Below the pieces are notes generated by a model that was not told the DNA's origin, did no database searches, and saw only the letters and a program-made list of their open reading frames with translations. Below, piece after piece: positions 32,829 through 44,700 of a stretch of DNA of 64,000 nt. The stretch comes from Collinsella sp. (GTDB lineage Bacteria; Actinomycetota; Coriobacteriia; Coriobacteriales; Coriobacteriaceae), in NCBI GenBank assembly GCA_019419455.1, contig DXZW01000041.1, forward strand, positions 1 to 64,000, in the 5' to 3' direction. A program made the translations under genes and the position numbers. Every line of letters starts with the position of its first letter. Position 1 is the stretch's first letter.

Positions 32829-33884
32829 ATGAGTGGCATGGACCGACATAGCGAGCTCCAGCAGCACAAGACGGCGGCCGAGTACCGCCAAGCTGCCGAC
32901 GAGCACGTGCGGACCCTCAAGGATTTCTGGAAGGATTTCCTGGTGAGCGGTCTGTTTGTGCTGGCCGCCATCGTTGCCATCTTTGCATGCCTGGCCTGGT
33001 TTGCCGCGAATAACCGAGTGAGCGCCACGGGGAGTACGATCGCGGCGAAGGGTCCGCGGTTTGTGCTCTCGGGAACGCAGGACGGCACGGCGGGCAAGTA
33101 CGATGCCCAGGACAACTACGCGTCGGACAGTACAAGCCTTGCCGTGAACAATCTTTTCAACCTCAATAACATGAGTGCCGATGGCAGTCTCTCTCCGGGG
33201 TCGGCTGGTCAGCTCCAGCTCAACGTCAAGCCGCTCTGCAACGACCTGCACGATATCACGGTGGAGATGACCTGGGAGATTTCCGTCCAGACGAGTGCTG
33301 CCGGCATGGGCTCCGCTGCGGATGCATCGAAAAACGAAGAGATCATCAACTCGCTTAAAGATTTGGTGCGCGGTCATATCCTGGTTTTTCAGGGCAAAGA
33401 CACCTCTGGCTTTTACTCCAATCCGCTGGTCCCCACGACAACCACGGTGACCCAGGACGGAGCCAGCGTTACCGTCATCACGCAGAGCTTTACCATTCCG
33501 GCGTCGGACTTTTGCCCTGCGGACTCAAATAGCACGACCAAAACCGTACCCAAAACCCTCTACTGGATTTGGCCGGAGCAGTTTAAGAGCTACGTTCGCA
33601 CGGGCAACGCCGGCTACGGTGGCAACCTTTTTGCGAGCACGGACCCCGCCGCGGGATACGCAGCCCTCGTCGGCGACATCAACAATAACCACGCGCGCTA
33701 TTTCCGCGCCGATAGCACGAGCGTGCCAGGTCAGGCGCCTAGCACGGTTCCGCCTGTCGGAGCCGGCATGTCCTCTGCGGATGTGGAAACCTGCGCCAGC
33801 TACTACAACAACGCCGACGAGATTATCGGCAAGAACGTCAAGTACATTCGCGTGCGCTTCACCGCCAAGGAGGCGGATAAATAA
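32829..33884 (+). CDS. N-anchored surface protein with TasA-like N-terminus, first of operon
   Basis: 351 residues, no named family recognised. A charged cytoplasmic segment (1-36, rich in Lys/Asp/Glu/His) precedes one hydrophobic helix (about 37-60) ending ACLAWFAANNRVSATG. The WF..N..SATG pattern resembles the region after the SipW-type signal of TasA/camelysin proteins. The rest is an extracellular beta-rich domain with few Cys (CNDL, CPAD, CASYY). The stop abuts the next ATG (TAAATG), so the genes are coupled. It is presumably a minor subunit or adaptor of the surface structure encoded by the operon. Function inferred from context only. Confidence 0.7.
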   Translation: MSGMDRHSELQQHKTAAEYRQAADEHVRTLKDFWKDFLVSGLFVLAAIVAIFACLAWFAANNRVSATGSTIAAKGPRFVLSGTQDGTAGKYDAQDNYASDSTSLAVNNLFNLNNMSADGSLSPGSAGQLQLNVKPLCNDLHDITVEMTWEISVQTSAAGMGSAADASKNEEIINSLKDLVRGHILVFQGKDTSGFYSNPLVPTTTTVTQDGASVTVITQSFTIPASDFCPADSNSTTKTVPKTLYWIWPEQFKSYVRTGNAGYGGNLFASTDPAAGYAALVGDINNNHARYFRADSTSVPGQAPSTVPPVGAGMSSADVETCASYYNNADEIIGKNVKYIRVRFTAKEADK

Positions 33885-34724
33885 ATGGACGAGCAGCTTA
33901 ATGCCCGCGAGCGGGGCGATATCAAACACAACGAAGGAACGGCAAACCCCGGCGGCAACGGGTTCGGCTCGCACGGCGAAGCGCGTCCGGCTGGCCGCAT
34001 CGAGCGCATCGAGACTTGGGTGAGCGGCCACCGTCGCGAATCCCTTGCCATCATGGGCCTGGTGGCCGTGCTTCTCGTGCTGCTGGGATTGACGCTCGGA
34101 TGGTTTGTCGATGCCAATCGCGGCTCCACCGTCGGCAAGATCAAGGAGCCGGCAGAGCTCAAGGTGCTCGGCCCCAACGCTACGGCAGCCGAGCAGATCG
34201 ACCTGAGCTACAACCCCGAATACGGCGATACCAAGACTGGCAACACGGTGACGCTCAAGCGCCCGTTTTGCGTGCAGACGGGCGGCGACGGGTTTGAGCT
34301 GCAGCTTGCGAATACGACCAACATTACGGGTCTCACTATCGAGCTGTACAGAGCCGAGAACACGTCTGCGCTCCAGACGCCCGACGTGCGCGGTACCGCA
34401 GGCGGCAAATCTTATAGCTGGAAAGCAACCGGAGAGAACCTGCTGACGAGCTTCGAATATATCAACAAGGAGAACGACGGTCTGGCAGCCGTGCCGGGCG
34501 AGGGCGCAAGCGACCCTACATTCAAGGACTATCAAAACGTCCAGCGCAACGCGCGCCCGCTCTACCGATACAAGGTGTTCAACAAAGACGAGCTCAATGC
34601 TAAGACGCTCGACGGCTCGACTGGCAACGACACGCTTAACTTCATCATCAAGCTTTCGTGGGACGAGAGCACCAAAGAGGCCGACGTGATCTACCTGATC
34701 GCGCGCAACACGAGCGGTAAGTAG
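33885..34724 (+). CDS. N-anchored surface protein with TasA-like N-terminus, second of operon
   Basis: 279 residues. The cytoplasmic part is about 50 residues, polar and Arg/Glu/Gly-rich, ending with IERIETWVSGHRRESLAI. A helix follows (about 52-75, MGLVAVLLVLLGLTLGWF). After it comes GWFVDANRGSTVGK, the same WF..N..G pattern as its neighbours. The ectodomain looks beta-rich (GNTVTLKRPFCVQTGGDGFELQLANTTNITGLTIELYRAE) and ends near LSWDESTKEADVIYLIARNTSGK. No sorting signal. Not assigned to a family; likely co-assembled with the products of the flanking genes. Confidence 0.7.
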   Translation: MDEQLNARERGDIKHNEGTANPGGNGFGSHGEARPAGRIERIETWVSGHRRESLAIMGLVAVLLVLLGLTLGWFVDANRGSTVGKIKEPAELKVLGPNATAAEQIDLSYNPEYGDTKTGNTVTLKRPFCVQTGGDGFELQLANTTNITGLTIELYRAENTSALQTPDVRGTAGGKSYSWKATGENLLTSFEYINKENDGLAAVPGEGASDPTFKDYQNVQRNARPLYRYKVFNKDELNAKTLDGSTGNDTLNFIIKLSWDESTKEADVIYLIARNTSGK

Positions 34725-34738
34725 GAGAGGGGGCGCAC

Positions 34739-35683
34739 ATGGAGAAGCAAGGGAGGCAGCAGGATGCCGAGCGCGAGCAGCTGGCAAAAAGCAAAAGTCT
34801 AGTCAAGAATAAGCTGGTTGTGGCGGCAATCGCACTTGTTTGCGCCGTGGCGCTCGTGACGGGTGGTTACTTTACCTATTCCGCCTACACCGCCAACGGA
34901 TTTCTAAAGTCCGTCGCCGCAACGGGCACCGCGCAGAGCCTGTTTGCGAGCAATTTGCTCACGGGCTATATGAGTGCGCCTAGCAACGACGAACTCGCCC
35001 GTGCCCAGCGCTCCGTTACGGTGTATCCCAGCAACGGGCAATGCAGCTTTACCTTTAGCATTTACAACTATTTGCTGGGCAACAGCAACTTCTGCAACGA
35101 CAAAAACGTGACGTACACCTTAACGGTCGAGGGGCATGGGCTCGATGATGCCACGTGGAGTTATGCGCCCCAGCCCAGCGGCAGCGTCATACTTCCGGAG
35201 AATCAACCTACCAAGAAAGACTACACCGTGACCTTCCCCGAGGGTAAGTTGGGACAAGCATACTTTGTGATTAAGGCCACGGTCGTATCGGAGCAGAGCC
35301 CCGGCACCGAGCTAGCCTGTCTGGCGGCGAAAGTCGTGCCGTCAAAGAAGGCCGAGGTCAAGACCGCTGCGGTTGAGGGCGCGCTGGTCGATGAGGCTGG
35401 CAAGTTTGCTGATTACGCTGCGTACAACTACCGCGTGACGGTTACGGGCGCACCGGCAAACATCACGCTCACGTGGGGGGAGAACGCGGAGATCGACCCG
35501 TTCTTCAAGATCAACCACGGCGCGACGGTGAATGTTGAAAAACGCACGGCTACGTTCATCATGGAGCCGGGTTCGATGGTCGTCAACTTTTACCGAGCGG
35601 ACGGCAAAACGCCCGATGGCTGGGGCGACCTGGGCATTAGCGTGAGCGGAACTACCCTGACAGACGCGGCGGAGACTCAATAA
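34739..35683 (+). CDS. N-anchored surface protein with TasA-like N-terminus, third of operon
   Basis: 314 residues. A Lys/Gln-rich leader (1-25) and a helix (about 26-47) end TGGYFTYSAYTANGF, the closest of the three to camelysin/TasA-type (GGTFAYFSDTE-like) signals. The ectodomain contains paired Cys (NGQCSFTF, NFCNDKN) and two beta-sandwich-like halves (about 50-190 and 195-310). AGGAGAGGGGG lies just before its start. No SipW-type peptidase gene is in the window, so whether the helix is cut or kept is unknown. Role inferred as structural or adaptor. Confidence 0.7.
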   Translation: MEKQGRQQDAEREQLAKSKSLVKNKLVVAAIALVCAVALVTGGYFTYSAYTANGFLKSVAATGTAQSLFASNLLTGYMSAPSNDELARAQRSVTVYPSNGQCSFTFSIYNYLLGNSNFCNDKNVTYTLTVEGHGLDDATWSYAPQPSGSVILPENQPTKKDYTVTFPEGKLGQAYFVIKATVVSEQSPGTELACLAAKVVPSKKAEVKTAAVEGALVDEAGKFADYAAYNYRVTVTGAPANITLTWGENAEIDPFFKINHGATVNVEKRTATFIMEPGSMVVNFYRADGKTPDGWGDLGISVSGTTLTDAAETQ

Positions 35684-35723
35684 CTCTGGAAGCAGAGTTT
35701 TTAGGATAAGAGGTACGGAATCG

Positions 35724-38700
35724 ATGAGAACGGCAAAGCGCATACTCGCAGAGTTCATGACGGTGATCATGGTGCTCCAGGCATGCTCGCCCACGGTTGC
35801 CGCTGTGGCGGCCGGCTGGCAAAACATTTCGAGCGAGATTGCCGCCGCGTCTGCGGAGGCATCGGATGCAGCCGAGAGCGGCGAGACCAAGAGCGATGTC
35901 ACGACCGGGTCTGGGTCGAGTGATACCGGCGCCGCGGGTGACGGTGCTGAGGATGACGCTACGAAGGGCGACACCGCAACGGGCGATACCGCCGATAGCG
36001 CCGCGGGTTCCGATTCCACGGGCGACCAGACGGAGGGCGACGATGCGGCAGGGGGTGCCGCCGCTGACGATGCCGAGCAAGATGCCGATGCCGCGGTTTC
36101 GGAAGACGCTGAGGCCCAGGCCGATGCTTCGATTACAAATCTTGATGAGCTTGTCGACCTGCTCAAGGCGAACGGCGCGGAAAGCATCGTGTGCAAAGAC
36201 GACAGGAGCGGAATCCAAAGCCTCAATGTCACGTTGTCGAAAGCGTTCGCCGTCCTGTCTAACGCCGACGCTTCGCTTTACTATGATGCGCAGATCAAGG
36301 TTATCATCACGGGCGATGCGAAGCTCACTGAGTCGGCTGATAACGGCATGTCTTTCCAGGGCCTTGGCAGCGATGAGCGTCCGTTCGAAGGCAGGATCTA
36401 TAGGTCGCTGGACGATGATAGTCCCGTCGAGCTTACGACTGATCGGACGGTCTTTAATAACCTCAAGCTGTCTGGCCAAAAAAATAGGGTCAGGATAAAG
36501 TGGGTGGGCGCGACTAGCTATAGCGCGCCGATGGTCGCTTCGAAGGTCAGCGGTGCGGAAAACAGCGAAGAGAGCAAGGCGCTCATCGCGTCGGTTGACA
36601 TCGCGGATCCCGTGAACGCTGATGTGAAGGACACGACTTCCGCCTTGACGGCACCTCTCCTGGGTACGACGACGGGCAACCTTACCGCGAACGTTACCTA
36701 TAGCCTCACCCCCACCTGTTCCCGAAAGAATCTCAACGCGAATGCGACGGGCAACATTGGCTTGATTGCCAACACGGTCGAGAGCGGGACCTTGACGGTT
36801 GAGTCCGTCACGTTCCCCAACGATCTGGCCTCAGACGGAACCGTCAAAACGAGCTCTGGCAACGCTGGCCTGCTCGTAGGCGAAGTCAAGGACGGTGCGA
36901 CCCTGAGTATCGGCGCCCTGACCAACGTTCCCACCACCACCGTCCAGTCCACAAACGGCTCCGCCGGCGGTGTCGTAGGCCTCGTTGGCTCGAGCGCAGG
37001 TGCCATGGTCAACGTCACGGAAGCTCTCGACCTACGCGCGCTCACCGTCAAGGGCACCACCGCCAGCGGCGGTTTTATTGGCAAAGCGACCGTGCTCACG
37101 CTGGGCGCGGATAATAAGCAGATTAGGTGTCCTCTAAATATTGGCGATGAGAACAGCGCTTGTTCTGGTGGCGTTATCGGCGACGTGAGCTTTGCGCAGG
37201 GATTTATCGTTAAGCCCAATATGTTCGACCTGGGCAACCTTGTGACACTTGGTGCGTCGCAGCGCGCCGGCGCTCTTTTTGGCATGGCCGATATCTCTAA
37301 TGGAGACATCGTGGTGCAAGGCGGGGCGTATAAGAGCAAACTCGCCTTACCAGAAGATGTTAGTGTCAACGGCAGCTACGGCGGCCTTGTCGGCAAGGTG
37401 TTCGCGACGAAAACGGACGACAAAGGCGCTTTGCGTGCCTTTGTGGTCCAAAAGGATGCGGATAAGAAAACGTGCTCAATTGAGTTTGAACTTGCGGGCA
37501 AGCTGTCCGATACGGGCGGTGTTGTTGGCTATGTTGGCGATAACGCGGATTCCAATTCGCAGCCTGTCAATTCGCAGCCTGTCGCCGCTGTGCTCGACGG
37601 CGTGACGGTTACGTGCAAGGGAGTTGCTTCGGCACGAACGGACGCCGGAAAGTTCGGTGGCGCCGTGGGTGTTATCGACACGCGCAGCGTGCTCGACGTG
37701 CGCGATTTTACGCTTACAAGCGATAATGCCATTGGCGGTGCAGCAAACAATCGCGCGGCTGGTATTGCGGGCTCCGCACGGAATGCCGTAATCAAGTTCA
37801 GCGGCATCACAAACCTGTCGGGCGCAAGCTTTGCCGAGAACGCCACGACGGGTCAGCTTGTCTACGAGAACAACAACGCACTGATTTTCGCTGCCGGCGA
37901 TGGCTCTAACGGTAACGTAACCGATGAAGGCGCTACGGGTTGGACCTATAGGCGCAGCAACAAGGCCTCGAAGACGGATGATATCGCGACCTATGGCGAA
38001 GTTATTCGCTTGGGCGATAAATTTATTACGCTTGACCCCAGCACTCACAAGCTGACCTTGCCGGCATCGTTGGCGCTGACTAACGGTGCCTACACCCTAA
38101 CCTCTGTTGAGGATTTCGCCAAACTTGTAATCACCTGGCAAACCAACGGCTACTACTCCATGGTCGAGGGCGTTTCTGAAAACAACCCGAACATCTTGCA
38201 GTCCTCGACCATTACGGTGAACGGCACTATTGATCTCAAGGGCACGGGCCTGACGGGTTTCACGCAGGATCGTGCAGACGGCTCGCAAGTTTTCTCGGGA
38301 ACGTTGAACGGCGGCGGCACAAATGGCAACGGCACAATCAACCTTGCCGTCGGCGAGCCGTACGGCAAGCGTGGTGAAGCTGTGCTTGACGGCAATGACA
38401 CGAGCAACGGCAACGGCAAAATCTACCGCCACGGCCGCTTAGGCTTGTTCGCGGCCGTCAACGGCGCAGCCATCTCCAACGTCACAATCGCTGGCTCCAT
38501 GAAGTTCGATAACGGTTCGGCTATCGATGCCGGGTCGCTTGCGGGTTCCATCGTCGGCAACCTGGCATTGTCTGGCGTAGCGTGCAAAACGAATATCGCG
38601 TGCGATGATACGTTTGCCAATGACGTGAACATTGGTGGTATTGCGGGAAGCGTGTCGGCGGCTTCCACGGTTGCGTTTGAGAGCAACAGCAGAGCTCAGG

Positions 38701-41700
38701 CGACCATCACTACAGCTAAAACGCTTAACGGCAATATGCGCATTGGCGGCGCCATCGGCTATGTGGGCGACTATACCTCGACATTCAATGTTACGCGCCT
38801 CGAAGTTGGCGGATCAATCGAAACCGGCAATTGCGCTAGCGGCAAGATTGCCCAAGTCGGTGGCCTTATCGGCTGCATCGCACAGAGTACCTACAATGCA
38901 GGGACAATAGCCAACTCAGCTGATAAGCACGTGAACATTTCGGGCCTTTCGTTCAATTCGTTCAAGATGAACGTCGGTAGGAACGGTGATGCGCTCAACG
39001 GTGCCGGTGGCCTTTTGGGCTACAGCTGGGGCAACGCCATCGTCACCATTGGCGGTGCTGCTGCAAACACCAGCGGCAGCACCTACGCCCTCAAAACGAC
39101 CAACAACACGACCGTGACTGCAAACGACTCCACCGAGGTCGGCGGCCTGGTATATGCCGCCAGCGGCCATTGGATTATCAACAACTATGCCATCGATCTC
39201 TCGGGCACAACCATTAAAGCGGGCGCCGCTCAGACGCTCGGCGTTCTAGTTTGTCGTGGCTGCAAGGTGGATAATAAGACGACATATGGCGTCGAGAACT
39301 ACATAGGTCTGTACTTGGAGGACAGGGCTTGTTGGGAGACCGCCTATAGGGTGCCCAGCGGCGAGGGGGCCATCGTTGCACCGGGCGTAACGTCTTTCGA
39401 TGAATGGGTTGGCAGCGGTGTAAAACCAAGCAAAGGCAGCAAACTCATGGACGCCGGCTGCAACGCGGTCGTTTCGCTGCACACACGGAATGACAAGCTG
39501 GACATGGACGGCGATGCCACAAATGGTAACAGCTACCAGAACCGCTCGACTTTCGGCCAAAGTCACAAAACGAACGGCAATACCCGCTACTTCTACAACC
39601 TCGACGGAGCCTATGATAGGTGCGAAGGCGGCTTTAGCGGCGGCCAAATCGATACGGCGGACAAGCTGCTCTTATGGTCTGCTTTCTGCTATGCTCCCGC
39701 CGGTATTCGTTCGACAATCGTTCCCGATGGTACGACAGGGCTTGATGGCTCCATAACCATAACCGGCACAATCGATTTGGCCGGCTACAGCTACTATCCC
39801 ACTCAACCGATCGGAGAGGTGACGGTTAATAATGCGGCCATCACCTTCTACTACTCCAAGATCAAGGCCGAGCAGAATGGCAACAAGCTAAATTCCGATG
39901 CTACCCAGCACGAGAACATGCACTGCGGTCTTTTTCGAACGGTGGCAAACGGCGATCTCACAGTAAGCAACGTCACTTTGGGTGGTACCGTTGGGCCCGT
40001 TATCAATGACGGAAAGAGCTCTACTGACGCTATTGGCGCGGGCGGAAGCTCATCGGGCGCGCTCGTGTGCCGCTACGTGTGTGGGTCCAGCGACGGCAGT
40101 GGCACCAAGATTAGAAAGATCTCAATTGATGATCTTACGCTCAACAATCTGATTGTCGACGGCGCCAACAGCGCCACGGACGCTAACGCCTATATGCCTC
40201 TGCTCATCAACGAGATGCAGAAGTACGTGAGCCTGAACGCGAAGAATATCAAGACTACTGGGTACACGAGTGGCACCAAGGCGGCTACGTCGCTGTTCGG
40301 AAAGCTTGGTGTAGGCAGTGAGGCCGATCAGGTGACGGCAAAGTTTGAGCGAATCAGCTTGCCCAGCCAAAATAGCAATACGATTTTCACCCATGCGAGC
40401 CTGCTGGAGAGTTTTGGCTACAAAAGTACGGGCACGGGCTCTGCGGATTACACCTTTACTAAGGTCGAGGCCAATGCCGGAATGGTGACGTACGGAAGCG
40501 AAATCGATGCCGAGAACAAGGAGTACTCGGGCAAGCAGCTTTGGTATTACGACGAAGCGACGTATGGTGCCGTGAGCGGCTATGTGACGGTTGATGGTAA
40601 GAAGGACGGTGACGTCAGGCCTTGGTTCGGTGACTACCTTCCTTATGTTTACAAGGGAAAAGCCACCGAGGATGGCGTCCAGTATCACGAAATTAAAGTC
40701 AACCAGCGCATTCCAAAGCTGGTAGAGGGATGCGGCACATATGGCGATCCGTATGCCGTTAAGGACGCGGCGGAAATGAACGCCATCGCCAACTATATCA
40801 ACAACCAAACCGCGCTCGACGGCTGGGAGGTCACCATTGTCGTCGACCAGAGTGCGCTCTGCAATCGCCGTAGAAACAACTCAAATGACAATGAGATTAC
40901 GTACGTCTATAAGCAGGCGAACGACGCCGGGGAGAAGTGGGAGAAGAGGACCGGCGATAACGCCACTGATCATTCGGCCACGCTTTCCGACGATATGATG
41001 CACCGCTATATCCAAAGTGCGTACTACAGTATTGAACCTACCGAGGGCAATACGATTACTCTCGACGGCGCATCGTTTGGCGGTTTTGGAAATAGGGCCA
41101 ACCCGTTTAGGGGCGTCATCGTTGGCAACTTTGGTAGTGATAATAAAAACGCAACCATCAAGATAGAGAATAACAAGGGTTCGCTTCGCGGCCTTATTCC
41201 CTATAGCTACGGCAGCGTTGTGCGCAGCCTCAACATCAACTATGTGAACGCGTCGGCGACTATTACTTATTCTGCCAAGGATTCCGACGGCGTTCCGACG
41301 GCGTTTTTCGGTGGCGTTATCGGCTGTATTCTTGGCGGCGATAACATTATTGATGGCGTGGTCGTAAACAATCCAAATAACGGCTCGACGACGTACGATT
41401 TTACCGTTACCGGTAGCTCGCATCTTGTTCCCATCGGCGGTTACGTCGGCGCCATTGCGGGCGGCGGTGTGATCTTCCGCAACACGGGCGACTCGTGGCG
41501 TGGCGGCACAAAGGAAAAGTTCAAACCCGTTGCGGAGGGTGGCGCAAACTACGGCCTGTACGACAACCCCTACGTCGGTCGTGTGATTGACGGCTATGCC
41601 TTTAGCGAAGGTTGTGCCCGTACCGTTGATAACGGAGACGCTAACTACAAGATCAACGAGCTCACAAAAAAAGGAACCTCCTGTGTCACCACCACAGGCA

Positions 41701-44700
41701 CCGACAACAAGTACCTTGGCACTAACGCCGAGGCTCCTGTGACCATGGTAGAAAACGCCCAGGGCCTTTTGGTGCTCTCGGCCATTATCAGCTCGGGTGC
41801 GGGTGCTGGCGCGGCACATACCAACTACTCCAATAATGGCGTGTTCCGCGGTTCCAAGGCTTACTGGGGCAGCGATTCGCAAGACCCGGCGATATGCGGC
41901 TACCTGTTTGGCAACAAGGAATATGGCAAGGTACGGAATGCTAGCTACGCAAATGTGGGCAAGCCTGAGAGTGCTGCCGGCGATTTCGAAATCGCCAAAA
42001 ACGACGACCAGAAGGCCCCCGGCAAGCAGGGGTGGCACGGCCCGCTTGACCATGATGACGATGTAAATTCGCCCTACCTGGTGGCGTCCTATGCTGCCGA
42101 CTACCAAACGGGCTATGTGTGCGCGTCGAAATCGATCGGCATGAGCTTGGAGTTCAAGCAGGGCGACACCTACGATATGACCGGCTACGGCACGGGATAC
42201 GTGGGCCTCAGTGGCCGTTACTATTCCAATGCTTGCAACTCGAACGAGGCGGCCACCGACCGCGACCGCATCACGCCGCACGTGGCCACGATCGACGGCA
42301 ACGGGGCCACCATTACGGTGGGTACCAAAGGCGCCGCCTACGGCGTCGTCGAATATGCCGATGACGACTATAAGGTCTCGGGCGTGGGCGGCCTTTTCAG
42401 TACTGTGATGTTCACCTCAAGCTATGTCGCCCCCAGCGTCACCGCGAACGACGGCGCGCAGGTCAAAGACCTCACCTTTAGCAACTGCAACGTAGCGCTC
42501 ACCTATATCGACACCAACGGCGAAGCCAAACCAGGAGGGGCGCCGAACGACCTTACCGGTGCCGGCCTTTTGGCGGGTGCAACGGCCAACTACGACGACG
42601 GCACGTGCGGCATCTACTGCAACGTGCAGATGAAGAACTGCACCGTGTCGGGCGCAAAGAGCGTAGGAGGGCTTCTTGGCAGCTCGGGCCGCGCCAGGCG
42701 AACTACGAGCGAAGACAGAACCTATATGGTCGAGTTCGGGGACGGGTGGGGCCCCGCGTATCTCTATGACTGCTCATACACTGGCCTTAACGTCACGGGC
42801 GAGAAGAATGTCGGTGGCTATGTGGGTACGGTCGCCTCGGCGTGCGGTGTGTGGACAACCGCAGGCACAGGGGTAAGCGAGAAGACTGTTGCCGCGAACT
42901 CGACCATAACCGCCACGGGGACAACGCCCTACGTGGGCGGTGTGCTCGGCTATGCCAAATCAAGCGATATCTCGGTCAACACTAACGTCGGCACCACCGA
43001 AGCGGTCTCGTCGAGCAGCACGGCAGTTATCTCTGGGGTAAATGTGCTTGCTACCGGGGAGAACACCGATACGTGCATGGGCGCCGGCGGTGTGCTCGGA
43101 AGCGCCTATAGCGGAGTTATTTCTATGAGCAACGTGCGCATTGATGGCGGAGACGGCAGCAAGAATGCCCTCATCGGCGATGAGACCGGAAAGAACACGA
43201 CCATCCGCAATGCGGGCGGCTTGATTGGCGAGGTTACGACCAGCATCTATAGATCCAACGTGTACTGGTTCGAGGGCTGCAGCGTCGAGAACATCGACGT
43301 TGCCGGCACCAACCAATGCTCAGGTGGGCTGATTGGCTACTTCTACAGCAACGATGGTATAACTTGCAACAATATCGCGATTGAGGGTGCTGCGATCAAG
43401 GGCAGCTGGAGCGGTGGTCTGCTCGGTGCGATTCACAACGGTTCCGACGTCATCAACGTCACCAACACAAGGGTATCCAACACCACGTTTGGCGGAACCT
43501 CCAACGGCGGCATTGCGGGCGACGGACGTGGCCAGTTCCATCTGGTAAACGTGCTTATGGATGGCAACACCTACAAAAAGGACGCTAAGCAGGGCGTGCT
43601 CTTGGGCGAGGTTGACACAGGGGATAATCGGTACAGCCTCTCCGCAGCAGGTGTGGACGTAAAGCCTGGCGACGGCAAGACCACGAGCGACCTGCCGCCG
43701 ATGGTTTACACGACCAATGCGGCTGCGGTTAACAAGAAAACCTACATCGCGTTCGGAGACTACAACGACAAGCTCGCCGTACCCGGCAAGGGCATCACGC
43801 TCTACGGTGCGGACGATACCGCTACCACGGCGGCAAGCCCGTACGTGACCACGAGCCCCGTGAGCACGCTGGCGGTGCGTGCCTCCAACGGCGACACCAC
43901 TGATCGCTATCTGTTTGGCGACGGTGCCGCCATTGACACCGCGGCGACCATCCAAAGCCAGGCGGGTGCCCGCGTTCCCGGCCGCTACACCTACACCAAT
44001 ATCGGCGGCATTAATGACAACGGAGCCTATCAAAATACGTCGAGCTATAACGCCAAATCCGTGGCGAGCATGTTCAATGTGAATAACGATGCAAGCGACA
44101 GCAAGGTCGCAACGGATTTCCCCGTTTTGGTGATCTCTGGCGCCGACAACACGACGGTCAAGAGCTATCTAAACATCATCACGAACGGCGGCTTCTCCGA
44201 CGCTTGCAGATTGAATAACGAGAATGGCACCAATCCGCACGTGACGGCCAAAGCAGAGGTTTTCCAACTCAAGGATGGTGTGTTCGTTAAGGACGATGAC
44301 GCGTCGAACAATCCCACGCTTCGCGTGGTGAACAACGGCAAGAACAACATGTCGTTTAGCCCAAGCTCCGATTGGGACAACGGCAAGGGCCGCTTCACGC
44401 TCCTGACTGTTACCTTTACTGAGGCGGGTCAGAGCTACAACGTTCAGGTGCCGATCATCGTTAAACGCAAGCTCGAGATCGATTTCACTGCAACGTATGA
44501 TTACGGCACCAAATTTAAAGAAAAAGACTACGCTAACCTTGGAAAAGATGCACACGTGCTTACGAGCTTTGGCGAGCCGATGACGGGTCTGCTTACCTGG
44601 ACATACAATTCTGCCAATGGGAAGGAAGTCGACTTTGGCTGGGACAGCTATATGGCTGCTGGCGGCTCGATGAAGGGGCTCGGCAAGAACATCCTCTTCA